Source: Methylocystis sp. ATCC 49242 (GTDB taxonomy: Bacteria; Pseudomonadota; Alphaproteobacteria; Rhizobiales; Beijerinckiaceae). From it: a stretch of 64,000 nucleotides of DNA. The stretch is taken from contig NZ_KE124774.1 in NCBI RefSeq assembly GCF_000188155.2, positions 2,486,356-2,550,355 of the forward strand, read 5' to 3'. Made by a program: the position numbers and the translations under genes. This document shows positions 54,887-64,000 of the stretch, in pieces. The notes under the pieces were generated by a model. The model was not told where the DNA came from, searched no databases, and was given only the letters and a program-made list of their open reading frames with translations. The number at the start of each line of letters is the position of its first letter. Position 1 is the first letter of the stretch.

Positions 54887-56107
54887 ATGATGAAGCAAGC
54901 TGACGCCGCGCCCGCGACTGCGCCCGACCGCCGACTTTTGCTGCGCGCGGCGGCTCTCGGCGCCTGCGCCGCGATCCTCCCCACATGGCCGGCCCGAGCG
55001 GCGGATTTCGCCGGATTTCTCGAAGGTTTGTGGCCCTCCGCCCAGGCGGCCGGCGTCTCGCGCGAGACCTTCGACGCCGCAATTTCCGGCCTGACGCCCG
55101 AAACAGCCGTGCTCGCAAAGCCCAAGGCGCAGGCCGAATTCACCATCTCGATCCCCGCCTATCTGGCCGGGACCGTGACGAATAGCCGCGTCGCGCGCGG
55201 GCGCTCGGTCGCCGCCGAGCTTGCCGGCCCCCTGCGCCGGGCCAGCGCCCGCCATGGCGTTCAGCCCGAGATCATCGTCGCGATACTTGGCGTCGAGAGC
55301 AATTTCGGGACGGCGACGGGCGCCGCCGACGCGCTGCGCGTGCTGGCGACGCTCGCCTGGAAGGGTCATCGCGCCGAAACCTTTATCGAGGAATTCGTCG
55401 CCGCGCTGGTGATGCTGGAGAAGGGCTACGCGACGCGCGGCCAGCTTCGCGGCTCCTGGGCGGGCGCGATGGGCCAGCCGCAGTTCATGCCCTCCGCCTA
55501 TCTGAAATACGCCGAGAGCGACGACGGATCGAGCGCGCCGGACATCTGGCGCTCGCACGCCGACGCAGTCGCCTCCATCGCCAATTTTCTGGCGAAATCC
55601 GGCTGGGTCGCGGGACTCCCGGCGGTGGTGGAGGCGCGGTTGCCGGAGAATTTCGACTACGCGGCGTTCGATCTCGACTTCGGGCGCTGGCGGGCGTTGG
55701 GCGTCACCCGCGCCGACGGCGACGCGCTGCCCACCGGCGGCGCGGCCAGCCTTTACCTCCCCGCGGGCGCGGCCGGCCCCGCCTTTCTCATCAGCGACAA
55801 TTTCGAGGCGATCAGGCAGTACAACACCTCCGACGCCTATGCCATGTCGGTGGCGCTGCTGGCCGAGCGCATCGCCGGACGGGAGATTCCGCTCACTCCC
55901 TGGCCAAAGGTCGCGCCGCTCTCGACCGCGGAAGTGAAGTCGATGCAACAGCTTCTCGCCCAGCGCGGGCTCTATCACGGGACGCTGGACGGCAAGCTGG
56001 GGCGCACGAGCCGCAACGCCGTGCACGCCTTCCAGCTCAGCGAAGGGATTCAGCCCGCCGACGGTTTTGCGACCAGGGAAGTGCTGGCTCGGCTGAAGGG
56101 GCGCTGA
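54887..56107 (+). CDS. Lytic murein transglycosylase (MltB-like) with PG-binding domain
   Basis: 406 aa. Tat-like/Sec signal (RRLLLRAAALGACAAILPTWPARA), then an SLT_2 (MltB) domain: FDAAISGLTPE, HGVQPEIIVAILGVESNFG (catalytic Glu in VESNFG) and GSWAGAMGQPQFMPSAYLKYA, and a C-terminal PG_binding_1 module (MQQLLAQRGLYHGTLDGKLGRTSRNAVHAFQ, split). Cleaves peptidoglycan to anhydro-muropeptides. Twin Arg and the AxA site suggest Tat export. Divergent from irr with about 135 nt between. Confidence 0.9.
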   Translation: MMKQADAAPATAPDRRLLLRAAALGACAAILPTWPARAADFAGFLEGLWPSAQAAGVSRETFDAAISGLTPETAVLAKPKAQAEFTISIPAYLAGTVTNSRVARGRSVAAELAGPLRRASARHGVQPEIIVAILGVESNFGTATGAADALRVLATLAWKGHRAETFIEEFVAALVMLEKGYATRGQLRGSWAGAMGQPQFMPSAYLKYAESDDGSSAPDIWRSHADAVASIANFLAKSGWVAGLPAVVEARLPENFDYAAFDLDFGRWRALGVTRADGDALPTGGAASLYLPAGAAGPAFLISDNFEAIRQYNTSDAYAMSVALLAERIAGREIPLTPWPKVAPLSTAEVKSMQQLLAQRGLYHGTLDGKLGRTSRNAVHAFQLSEGIQPADGFATREVLARLKGR

Positions 56108-56110
56108 GTC

Positions 56111-56632
56111 TCAGCGAACCGGCGCCGAAACGAAGCCGAAGGCGACGCGGGTGAGCATGTCGGAGCCGAAACGCTCTTCGGCCCGCCGTACGGTCTGGCC
56201 GCCGAGACTGCGATAGAAATGGAGCGCCTTGTCATTATCGGCGAGCGCCCAGACGATCGTCGACAGATAGCCGTGTTCGGCAAGCTCCCGCCGCGCGGCG
56301 TTGAACAGCCGCCGTCCGAAACCGAGACCCTGGTGTTGAGGCGCGAGATAAAGCTCGAACACCTCGCCCGAATAGGGCATCGACGGCACGCGGTTGCGGC
56401 CATAGGTCGAATAGCCGACGATCTGGCTGTCGTAATCCAGCACCAGCAGGCCGGTGCCGCGCACGATCGCCGAATGCCACCAGCTCGGGCCGCGCCGCGC
56501 AATCATCCGCTCCAGCTCGACGCCGGGGATCACGCCGCGATAGGCGTCGCGCCAGGAAGCGTCGTGGACGCGCGCGATTTCCTCGGCGTCGCCGGGACGG
56601 GCGTGGCGAATGGAGACGGCGGTTTTGACCAT
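56111..56632 (-). CDS. GNAT family N-acetyltransferase
   Basis: 173 aa. RHARPGDAEEIARVHDASWRDAYRGVIP (split) is the typical N-terminus; acetyl-CoA site LAPQHQGLGFGRRLFNAA, then WALADNDKALHFYRSLGG. Substrate unknown. Its stop lies 3 nt from the transglycosylase stop (convergent). Confidence 0.88.
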   Translation of the reverse strand: MVKTAVSIRHARPGDAEEIARVHDASWRDAYRGVIPGVELERMIARRGPSWWHSAIVRGTGLLVLDYDSQIVGYSTYGRNRVPSMPYSGEVFELYLAPQHQGLGFGRRLFNAARRELAEHGYLSTIVWALADNDKALHFYRSLGGQTVRRAEERFGSDMLTRVAFGFVSAPVR

Positions 56633-56834
56633 GGGCGAATGTTAGGGCTCAATTCGCGGATTCGGCAAGAGGCGGATTTGGCCGGAAAGAAAAAAATAAG
56701 ACCCCGCCGAGTGAACTTTTCTTAATCATTCGAAAGCACTGCCGATGTGACGACTGGTCCTTGCCACCTGCCGCCCATTTGCTTTATTCTGCGGCGTCTC
56801 GGCCGTGCGGCCGTCAATGCGAGGACAATCGCCC
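56633..56834. other. leuA upstream region
   Basis: Contains the promoters diverging toward the acetyltransferase and, on the plus strand, toward the leader peptide and leuA. AT-richer stretch with CTTAATC near 56720. No other gene seen. Confidence 0.5.
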
Positions 56835-56954
56835 GTGGCCGTTATCGCCGCCACATATGGAGCCGGAACGACGCGCGCCAGAACGCGTGGCGCGATTTGC
56901 GTCGCCGCAGCCCCGCGCCGTCTCGCCGACCTGCTGCTTCTTCGTCGCCCCTGA
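56835..56954 (+). CDS. leuL: leuA leader peptide with four consecutive Leu codons
   Basis: 39 aa from GTG 56835 to TGA 56952-56954, with GAGGA about 10 nt upstream. Near the end the codons read GAC CTG CTG CTT CTT CGT CGC CCC TGA, i.e. Asp-Leu-Leu-Leu-Leu-Arg-Arg-Pro-stop. Reading Leu codons stalls when charged tRNA-Leu is low. Directly followed by alternative hairpins and, 95 nt later, by leuA. Leucine attenuators with Leu-rich leaders are known upstream of leuA in alphaproteobacteria; this copy is seen, its regulation is inferred. Confidence 0.75.
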   Translation: MAVIAATYGAGTTRARTRGAICVAAAPRRLADLLLLRRP

Positions 56955-56963
56955 TCGCCCGCA

Positions 56964-57024
56964 GGGCTCCCGCCCAGGCTGTCAGGGGATGCGACGCGAC
57001 CACGACAGGAGCCCGCAAACGGGC
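56964..57024 (+). promoter_or_regulatory. leuA attenuator: mutually exclusive hairpins
   Basis: GGGCTCC (56964-56970) can pair with GGAGCCC (57008-57014), with CTGTC/GACAG extending the arm. The competing hairpin GCCCG-CAAA-CGGGC (57011-57024) overlaps the second strand, so only one can form. No strong U-tract follows, so control may be at leuA translation or by a weak terminator. Position right after the Leu-codon run fits attenuation. Confidence 0.6.
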
Positions 57025-57048
57025 GCAGCAGAGCAGGAACTTATCGAG

Positions 57049-58620
<1,572 letters not shown>

Positions 58621-58659
58621 GGCCACTGCGTTACTTGAATTCGCAGACTATTTTAACTG

Positions 58660-58687
58660 AAAGCCCGGCCACGACGGTCGGGCTTTT
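58660..58687 (+). terminator. leuA terminator
   Basis: AAAGCCCG-GCC and GG-T-CGGGCTTT form a strong stem around ACGAC, followed by TTTTT. It lies about 40 nt after the leuA stop. Confidence 0.88.
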
Positions 58688-58764
58688 TGCGTCGAAAGGC
58701 AATTGAAAGACGCAAAGTCCGGCGCGTCGCGGATCAGCGCCTGTCCGGCCCGCGCGCCCAGGAG

Positions 58765-58791
58765 AAAAAAGGCCGCTGACAATCAGCGGCC
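58765..58791 (-). terminator. Minus-strand terminator for the truncated gene
   Basis: On the minus strand GGCCGCTGA and TCAGCGGCC form a perfect 9-bp stem around TTG, followed by TTTTTT. It lies about 33 nt after the stop of the gene fragment at 58825, showing that the fragment's 3' end and terminator are original. Confidence 0.8.
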
Positions 58792-58824
58792 CAAGTCAAG
58801 GGAGGAATTGCCCAAGGAGAGCAA

Positions 58825-59030
58825 TTATTCAAAGGGACGATCAATAAGTGGCGGAATTGTGATCCCGTGGCGGTATTTGGTCTTCAAACAACCAACCTGT
58901 CGCCTATATGCAACATCTTCTTCGATCTTCGCGCCATTATCGAAGAAGACGACATCGTTCTTGATCGCATCCATTTCTTGTTTTGCTTGGGACGGTTGAC
59001 GCGCGATCTGGCTGACCGCGACAAACGAAT
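58825..59030 (-). pseudogene. Fragment of a gene cut by the IS630 element
   Basis: About 68 codons run into the IS left end from IAR..; the end reads NDVVFFDNGAKIEEDVAYRRQ, VGCLKTKYRHGITIPPL and IDRPFE. The 3' end has its own terminator, while no start with ribosome-binding site exists before the IS. The rest of the gene is not found on the far side of the element. No family recognised. Confidence 0.5.
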
Positions 59031-60203
59031 GATACCAACCCGCACTGATCAGAACCGATATGCCCAATCACGCATGCCGATGGGCATGATGCGCCATGGC
59101 TGGTCGGTGAGATTTGTCCAAGCTGCGCAGCAGTGATCGACGATGTCGTCGTAGCCGGCGAACACACGGTTCGAGAGCCAATTGTCTCGCATGAACTGCC
59201 AGATGTTCTCCTGGGGGTTCAACTCTGGACATTTGGCCGGTAGCGGCAGGATCGTGACGTTGTGCGGAACGTCGAGCTTGTTCGTCATGTGCCATCCGGC
59301 CTGATCGAGCATCAGCACGGCATGGTTCCCGGGCGCGACGTGTCTGGCGATTTCGGCCAGGTGCAGGTTCATCGCATATGTGTCGCATTTGGGCAGGACG
59401 AGCGCCGCGCCCTTGCCCTCCTTCGGCGCGATCGCGGCGAAAATATAGGTCGACGCCGTGCGCTGATCTTTCGGGGCGCTGGGGCGCGAGCCGCGCTTCG
59501 CCCAGCGCCGCGTAATCTTGTTTTTCTGGCCGATGCGGGCTTCGTCGGCGAACCAGATTTCTATGCGGTCGGCGTCGACGCCTTTTTCGCGGCCGATCTC
59601 CTCCAGCCGCGCGGGGAAATTTTTTTGAACGCCTCGATCGCCCCGTCCTGTTGCGCGTGATGGCGCGGACGCGCCGAGAGCTTGCGATAACCCATTTTGC
59701 GCAGCTCGCGGCTCATGGTCGTTTCGGAGACAGACAGCCGGAACTCGTCGAACAGCCATTGGCAGAGATCGACGATCCGCCAGCGCACGACGCCATGGAC
59801 AGCAGCGATCGGCCCGTCTTCGACGATGCGCGCCAGAGCGGTCCGGTGCGCGTCCTGCATCAGCGACGCCGGCCCCGGCGCCTTGCGGTCGAGGAGGCCA
59901 TCCGGCCCATGGGCGTTGAAGCGCAAAACCCAGTCGCGCACGATTTGCAGCGTCACGCCGCCGATCCTGGCGGCTTCGCTGCGCGGCGCCCCTCGTAGAT
60001 CGCCGCCAACGCCAGTAGCCGTCGCGCCTGCGGCCCGTCTTTCGCGCCGCGGGCCAGCGCCCGAAGCCGATTCGCATCGAAATCGCCCCGCAACCGCACC
60101 GCCGCAGCCATGACGAACCTCCATCGGTTCATCGCATGGATTCAGATATTTCCCGATTCGGGAACCCGCAGTGAGTCACGCCCCGCGCCGCTTGGTATGA
60201 ATC
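59026..60203 (-). mobile_element. IS630-family insertion sequence
   Basis: About 1.18 kb. The ends read inward GAATGATACCAACCCGCACTG and, on the other strand, GATTCATACCAAGCGGCGCGG; 15 of 21 positions match, including ATACCAA, giving imperfect terminal inverted repeats. Between them lies a frameshifted IS630 transposase. A TA target duplication, usual in the family, is not clear at the left end. Confidence 0.65.
59049..60112 (-). pseudogene. IS630-family transposase in three frame segments
   Basis: Starting at ATG 60112 the segments are: MAAAVRLRGDFDANRLRALA to IYEG (frame 1); APRSEAARIGGVTLQIVRDWV to EAFKK (frame 2, one base back after a GGGG run near 59994); and NFPARLEEIGREKGVDADRIEI to the end (frame 3, one base back at AAAAAAA near 59627). 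The DDE catalytic residues (WFADEARIG, LMLDQAGWH, PELNPQENIW) are in the last segment. The A7 site could be programmed -1 frameshifting; the G4 site looks like a 1-base loss. Probably inactive. Confidence 0.8.
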
Positions 60204-60780
60204 TAACCACGCAAATTAGCGGACCCGCCGCCCGGACAGATCACGTTCGATCGAACCGAGCATGGCACCATCACAGCGGCGGGCAACCCCATCACCTTCT
60301 CGGCTCACTCCCCTCGTCAATAAGTGCGCAAATCCTTTTGTCGACATGGCGGCGTCACTTCAGCCCGCTCTGCACAGACCCGTACAGTTTTGCATTGGCA
60401 TGACCTGAAGTCTCCGGATCAGAGATTTTTGAGGGCCGATTTACTCCCGGATGGCCTGCACAATTTTGCGACGCCGATCGTGCGGCCCCGCATCATCTGC
60501 GCTGACGGTTTTGCTGTCGGAGATTTTGCCGCGCCGGGAATGTGGCAAAGAAGGTCAACATGCGGCCATTGATCGAACTCGATCAATGACGCCCCGAACG
60601 CCCCGCCCCCGCGGCGACACGCGCCAGGGGATCGGCGGCGCGGCTTTGCCACATGACGCAAACAGAGTTAAGAATCGTTGCGCATTCTTTGACGCGACCA
60701 GGTCTGATGCGGTGCTAATTCCGGCCCGCGCCGCCCCGCGGGCCCCCAATACGTCTCGAGCCGCCACACGGAGCCGTACC
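60204..60780. other. About 580 bp with no recognisable gene
   Basis: Right flank of the IS630 element. A short frame with PITFSAHSPRQ near 60290 and one with DGLHNFATPIVRPRIICADGF near 60440 look like gene remnants, but I recognise no family. The region holds the dyad at 60567-60588 and the upstream region of the GYF gene. Confidence 0.45.
60567..60588. repeat. Perfect 10+10 inverted repeat
   Basis: CATTGATCGA and its exact complement TCGATCAATG are separated by AC, a 22-bp dyad about 190 bp upstream of the GYF-domain gene. Arm spacing differs from the FNR/FixK box TTGAT-N4-ATCAA. It may be an operator of an unidentified regulator or a hairpin. Confidence 0.5.
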
Positions 60781-61566
60781 ATGCAGCATGAACAGCTAAA
60801 GCGTATTGGAGGTCGCGCGCTTGAAACCTCAAAGAAATTATTGGCGATAGCGTTATATATCTGGGTGTTGCTGACGCTTTTTGCTCTTCATAAAGCTCTC
60901 CTGCTTGGAGAGAGCAACCTTGGATATCATATCGGCTTCGCGTTCCTCAATGCGCTCGCTCTCGCGAAGGTCGTGTTTGTCGGACAGGAGTTGCGCATCG
61001 GCGATAAATTGAGAAACAGGCCGCTGATCGTGCCGATACTTTTCAAAGCCGCGATTTTTGCCGGGTTGCTATTTTTCTTTCGCGTCATCGAGGAAACCGT
61101 TCTAGACATGTGGCACGGCAAGAGCGCGGCGCAAGGCGTAGCCGCCTTCTTCTCGACGCTAGGGGGTGCAAAACTTACTGGCACCGTACTTGTTTGCACC
61201 ATCATGTTTGTCGCATTGATCCCGTTTTTTGCCTATCTCGAAATAGAACAAGTCATAGGAGCACAAAAGCTGCGCTCGATCTTGTTCGGAGGCCAAAGAG
61301 AGAAACGCGCCCGGACACAGGATGAAGACGTCGCCGCCGCGCCGCTTTCCCAGCCGCACGAGGCAACGCCACAAGTCGAGGACGGCGCGTCTGCGGGCGT
61401 CTGGTATTATGAAAAAGCGGGTTCTGTCGTCGGTCCGATCACATGGCGCGAAATGCAGGCGCTCCTGAAATCGCGAGAGATCGACGGCGACACTCTCATT
61501 TACAATACATCGACAGGGGAGCAATGGCAGAGACTGCAGGACACATTTCTCGATCGCAGGGTCTGA
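60781..61566 (+). CDS. Membrane protein with C-terminal GYF_2 domain
   Basis: 261 aa. Four hydrophobic helices (LLAIALYIWVLLTLFALHKAL, YHIGFAFLNALALAKVVFV, LIVPILFKAAIFAGLLFFF, TGTVLVCTIMFVALIPFFAYL) and a C-terminal GYF_2/DUF4339 module (VWYYEKAGSVVGPITWREMQALLKSREIDGDTLIYN, split) of the type that binds peptides. Low-complexity linker between. Function unknown; AT-richer than core genes, in a zone with IS elements. Confidence 0.75.
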   Translation: MQHEQLKRIGGRALETSKKLLAIALYIWVLLTLFALHKALLLGESNLGYHIGFAFLNALALAKVVFVGQELRIGDKLRNRPLIVPILFKAAIFAGLLFFFRVIEETVLDMWHGKSAAQGVAAFFSTLGGAKLTGTVLVCTIMFVALIPFFAYLEIEQVIGAQKLRSILFGGQREKRARTQDEDVAAAPLSQPHEATPQVEDGASAGVWYYEKAGSVVGPITWREMQALLKSREIDGDTLIYNTSTGEQWQRLQDTFLDRRV

Positions 61567-61871
61567 TATGCGCCACTGATCATTTAAAAGACGCGTGCAA
61601 CGCAATCTGATGATGGCCTGTTAACGATCGTTCCGACAATCGCCGCCTTTTCCGGGACATTTCGGCCTTCTCTGTCGCCCCGACCATGTCCCACGTTGCG
61701 GAAGACAAGTGGCGCCCCTGCGTTAAATCGAATCTTTCGAGCCTGCGTCTTCAGGCATCGTTACCGGAAATCGTCATTTACTGACCAAAATATCGAAATA
61801 GGCTTTGATAACGGCCGTCTTATCAATCCTCATCCGCCTCTGAGGCCATGACCTTGGATGGGCAGGATTCA
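61567..61871. other. Gene-free stretch after the GYF gene
   Basis: About 300 nt between two converging genes. No clear terminator or ORF; nothing else seen. Confidence 0.4.
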
Positions 61872-62429
61872 CTATCCAATCCAGCGAAGCCGTGGCGGCT
61901 TGCGCGGCGGGTGGGGGGCAGACACGCGCGGGTAACCGACGACGATCGGCGCAAATGGCGTTTCAGTCTCGGGAAGACCAATCATCTGCTTTCCTTCCCG
62001 CGTCGAGAGAAAAGGTTGCGAAAGGCCGATCCAGCAAGTCCCCAGGCCACAAGCGTGCGCGGCAATCATGAGATTCTCCGCAGCAAGCGCGCAATCCTCT
62101 GCGATCCAGGGCCCCTTTGCTTCAGCCGCAACGACGATCAGCGCTGGCGCATGATAAAAAACATGGAAATTCGGATCGGCGAGCTTCTCGTATAGTTGCT
62201 CGGGTAGTTCAAGCGGCCGCGTGCTCGTCATGAACGCCTTGGCGCCGTCAGAGATCTTGTCGAGCAACGCGCGGTCTCGCACCACCAGAAACGACCAAGG
62301 TTGACGATTCACGGCGCTCGGCGCCTGGGTCGCGGCCTCTATGAGCGCCACGATCTTGTCCCTCGAAGGCGCCTCGGGCAAGAAATCTCGAATGGAGCGG
62401 CGGGTAGAGATTGCTTCGAGCACGTCCAT
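61872..62429 (-). CDS. Nitroreductase family protein
   Basis: 185 aa. FMN-binding nitroreductase fold: AISTRRSIRDFLPEAPSRDKI (split), EAATQAPSAVNRQPWSFLVVRD, WIAEDCALAAENLMIAAHACGLGTCWIG (split). Reduces nitro or other electrophilic substrates, or acts in flavin or quinone chemistry. Start ATG with AGGAG and TTGATC spacer is strong; a longer start adds 21 residues. Confidence 0.88.
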   Translation of the reverse strand: MDVLEAISTRRSIRDFLPEAPSRDKIVALIEAATQAPSAVNRQPWSFLVVRDRALLDKISDGAKAFMTSTRPLELPEQLYEKLADPNFHVFYHAPALIVVAAEAKGPWIAEDCALAAENLMIAAHACGLGTCWIGLSQPFLSTREGKQMIGLPETETPFAPIVVGYPRVSAPHPPRKPPRLRWIG

Positions 62430-62734
62430 GATCAACTCCTGAATCAACCTTTTGCAAGCGCCAGAGTAGCCGCGCGCGCCCGTACTCTGCAATGGATCGA
62501 CGAGGGTGGAAGACCGGCTGTTCGAATTGTCGATCGGTGGAACCCCTGCTGAAGTCGCCAGCCGTCAATAAACCGCCAGCCATGCCTGTGGATGTGGCGT
62601 GGGCGACTGCCTTTTTCCATGCCGATCAACTCCACCCATTTTCAAACTGACCGTCTTTCCGGGCGGGATCATGAGCGAAAATCGCGCGCTGCCTGGCATG
62701 GATACTGGAGTCGCGCGACGGAAGGCCGTAGGCG
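62430..62734. other. Gene-free stretch upstream of the nitroreductase
   Basis: About 300 nt, presumably with the nitroreductase promoter on the minus strand; left of the degraded region. Nothing else seen. Confidence 0.4.
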
Positions 62735-63178
62735 CCGTCAATGATGCGCGGCTTTTTGCATGACGAGGCTCGCTACAGGAAATGCTGTCTCGGCGATCGT
62801 TACCTCACGGGTGATCTCGCGCGCCACGATAGCGACGGATATTTCTGGTTCGTCCGACACGCCCACTCCGTCATCAAATGATCAGGCCGTCTGATCGGCG
62901 CGTTCGAGGTGGAAAGCGCGCTGATAGAGCATCCCGCGGCGGCGGAGGTAGCCGTTATCGGCGAGCCGGACGCGATCGCCGGCGAGAGCGTCAACGCCTT
63001 CGTCGCCTTTGAGCTTGGTTTCGAAGCGGATGAAGCGATGCGCAAGACGCTGCTCGACCATGCACGCTGGTGTCTCGACGCCGTCGTCCAAGGAAACTGG
63101 GTTCCGCACAAATCTGTCCAATGTGCGCGAAGGCTTTCTGCCGGCGGGCGACATTTCGACACCGGAAAGCGACAAGCT
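62735..63178 (+). pseudogene. Eroded acyl-CoA/acetyl-CoA synthetase (C-terminal part)
   Basis: Fragments in shifting frames match the C-terminal region of AMP-forming acyl-CoA synthetases: MMRGFLHDEARY, YLTGDLARHDSDGYFWFV (which should continue GRADDVIK but reads RHAHSVIK then stop), HPAAAEVAVIGEPDAIAGESVNAFVAFELG, and a closing GFLPAGDISTPES. The first 400 or so residues are absent and frame changes and stops interrupt the rest. Clearly non-functional. Confidence 0.75.
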
Positions 63179-63420
63179 ATGAGCCAGAAGGTCCATCTCG
63201 ATCAGCTCATTTGCTCTATCTACTGTGGGCGATGATCCACATCGGGCGATGCGAGGCGAATTGCTTCGCGTAGCATCAAGCGCAGTAGAAGCAAGGCTTC
63301 CGCCATCTCTGCGACGGCGAGGAGGCCGTTTCTGGGGTGTGCCGGAGACCTTGACGCCGAATGACGCCGTCGTCGAAAATCGAAAGAACGCGATCGAGGT
63401 TGCAGTCTTACGGAGTACGC
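63179..63420 (+). pseudogene. Eroded pyruvate/acetoin dehydrogenase E1-alpha subunit
   Basis: In pieces: HLLYLLWAMIHIGRCEAN resembles the E1-alpha start (HLLxLLRxMxxIRRxE), LCDGEEAV resembles the LYxGEEAV segment, and LTPNDAVVENRKNA resembles LTPDDxVVxxYRxH. Frames shift between pieces. It directly follows the acyl-CoA synthetase remnant, as if both came from one old acetate/pyruvate operon. Assignment by motif memory. Confidence 0.55.
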
Positions 63421-63624
63421 CCTCTCCGAAACAAGAATTCCGGAAGGCGAGCGCGAGCCTGTCGAGACTGTGCTGCCGTTGATCGTGCCTCCCAGCGGCC
63501 CGCGGACGGACTGCCGATATCGGCGACAACATGTGTCGCAATGAGTTCAGCAACGCTTAAAAATACGCCCCACGCGGCAATTTACGGAGCTCTGAACTTG
63601 CCTCTCCCACTTTTACCGTTACTA
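63421..63624. other. Remnant region before the IS5 element
   Basis: No intact gene. Possibly further decay of the same operon; a short frame with EYALSETRIPEGEREPVETV is open but unrecognised. Confidence 0.35.
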
Positions 63625-64000
63625 GAGGGTGTTATGCACCTTGGATCATGAAATCTGCTGCGCGCTTGAGCATGAGACATGCGAAGGCGACGACGTGGAG
63701 TCCTGCGAGGGTCTGAGCATAGCGCTCGTAGTCTTTGACGAGCCGCCTGCATCGCGTCGCCCAGGCGAATGAACGCTCGACCACCCAGCGCTTGGGCAGC
63801 AACACGAAGCCTTTTTTGGCCTCGGCGAGTTTGACGACGCAAAGCTCGGCGCCCTGCGCCTTTGCGGCCTCGGACGCCTTTTCGCCGGTGTAGCCCTGAT
63901 CGACATAAACGAGTTCGACGCTTTCGCCTGTCACATCCTGCACGGCTGCGATGAGCTTGCCGACCTCGGCGCGGTCATCGACATTCGCCGGCGTGACATG
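63625..64000 (-). mobile_element. IS5-family element, cut by the window edge
   Basis: Left end appears at GAGGGTGTTATGCACC, directly after CTA of a CTAG sequence, consistent with the IS427 group, which duplicates TA at CTAG. The transposase gene starts beyond the window. Interior half seen only. Confidence 0.7.
63632..64000 (-). CDS. IS5-family transposase, C-terminal part
   Basis: The visible 122 codons contain VTPANVDDRAEVGKLIAAVQ, LVYVDQGYTGEKAS (second catalytic Asp), LPKRWVVERSFAWATRCRRLVKDYER with catalytic Glu, and LHVVAFACLMLKRAADF, all typical of IS5/IS427-type DDE transposases. The N-terminal half lies beyond the right window edge. Catalytic motifs in view are intact. Confidence 0.88.
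   Translation of the reverse strand, partial: HVTPANVDDRAEVGKLIAAVQDVTGESVELVYVDQGYTGEKASEAAKAQGAELCVVKLAEAKKGFVLLPKRWVVERSFAWATRCRRLVKDYERYAQTLAGLHVVAFACLMLKRAADFMIQGA

Noticed and set aside
56761-57048. N-terminal extension of LeuA by about 96 residues in the same frame
   Set aside because: The extension is Arg/Pro/Ala-rich, unlike LeuA N-termini, and overlaps the leader peptide and attenuator. The ATG at 57049 gives the normal family start.
60567-60588. FNR/FixK (anaerobox) binding site
   Set aside because: The half-sites TTGAT and ATCAA are 8 bases apart instead of 4.

Overview
The window is high-GC chromosomal DNA of an alphaproteobacterium, most likely of the order Hyphomicrobiales (Rhizobiales). 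Markers supporting this are an Irr-type Fur regulator, phasins, an ancillary Mla-type lipid ABC operon, a PdhS/PleC-like histidine kinase and a B12-radical SAM protein resembling hopanoid C-2 methylase HpnP. PEP carboxylase, PHB-granule proteins and a hopanoid enzyme would fit a serine-cycle methylotroph or methanotroph (Methylocystis/Methylosinus/Beijerinckia type), but no C1 oxidation gene is present, so the genus is inference.

Layout. 1-9.4 kb: 5' part of rimP behind a terminator-like attenuator; an operon of ferredoxin-NADP reductase, phosphopantetheinyl transferase and DUF6494; a 2Fe-2S ferredoxin; a methyltransferase; a four-gene Mla/MCE lipid transport operon; a dipeptide epimerase; a rhodanese. 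9.6-16 kb: an EAL protein with degenerate GGDEF, ppc, a small membrane protein and bioB. 16-18.6 kb: a lower-GC GT61 glycosyltransferase/sulfotransferase pair preceded by about 620 bp without a gene. 18.6-29.6 kb: aroE, two phasins with an upstream dyad, a histidine kinase, an Mrr endonuclease, hpnP-like, pxpABC (5-oxoprolinase) and DUF5765. 29.6-32.1 kb: a structured candidate sRNA, a peptidoglycan-binding-repeat protein and an IS110/IS1111-type element with a long non-coding right end. 32.1-36.6 kb: cupin, gloB, methyltransferase, esterase, DUF2905 and DUF4239.

36.7-46.8 kb is a 10.1-kb phage-derived island integrated at the 3' end of tRNA-Arg(CCT), with a partial tRNA copy as the far attachment site. 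It carries two replication/HTH-type genes, a tape-measure-like protein, a small XRE regulator facing a dyad operator, a frameshifted ORF, a MerR-like protein, HK97-type capsid, protease and portal (in the reverse of the usual order), an excisionase-like protein and a tyrosine integrase. No terminase, tail or lysis gene was recognised, so it resembles a phage satellite or a degenerate prophage.

46.9-58.7 kb: polyphosphate:AMP phosphotransferase, galE/galU, a large secreted protein of unknown function, an acyltransferase, irr, a lytic transglycosylase, a GNAT protein, and leuA preceded by a previously unmarked leader peptide with four consecutive Leu codons and alternative RNA hairpins. 58.7-64 kb is accessory and decaying: a gene fragment cut by an IS630 element with two frame changes, a GYF-domain membrane protein, a nitroreductase, eroded acyl-CoA synthetase and E1-alpha dehydrogenase pseudogenes, and an IS5-family element running off the window end.
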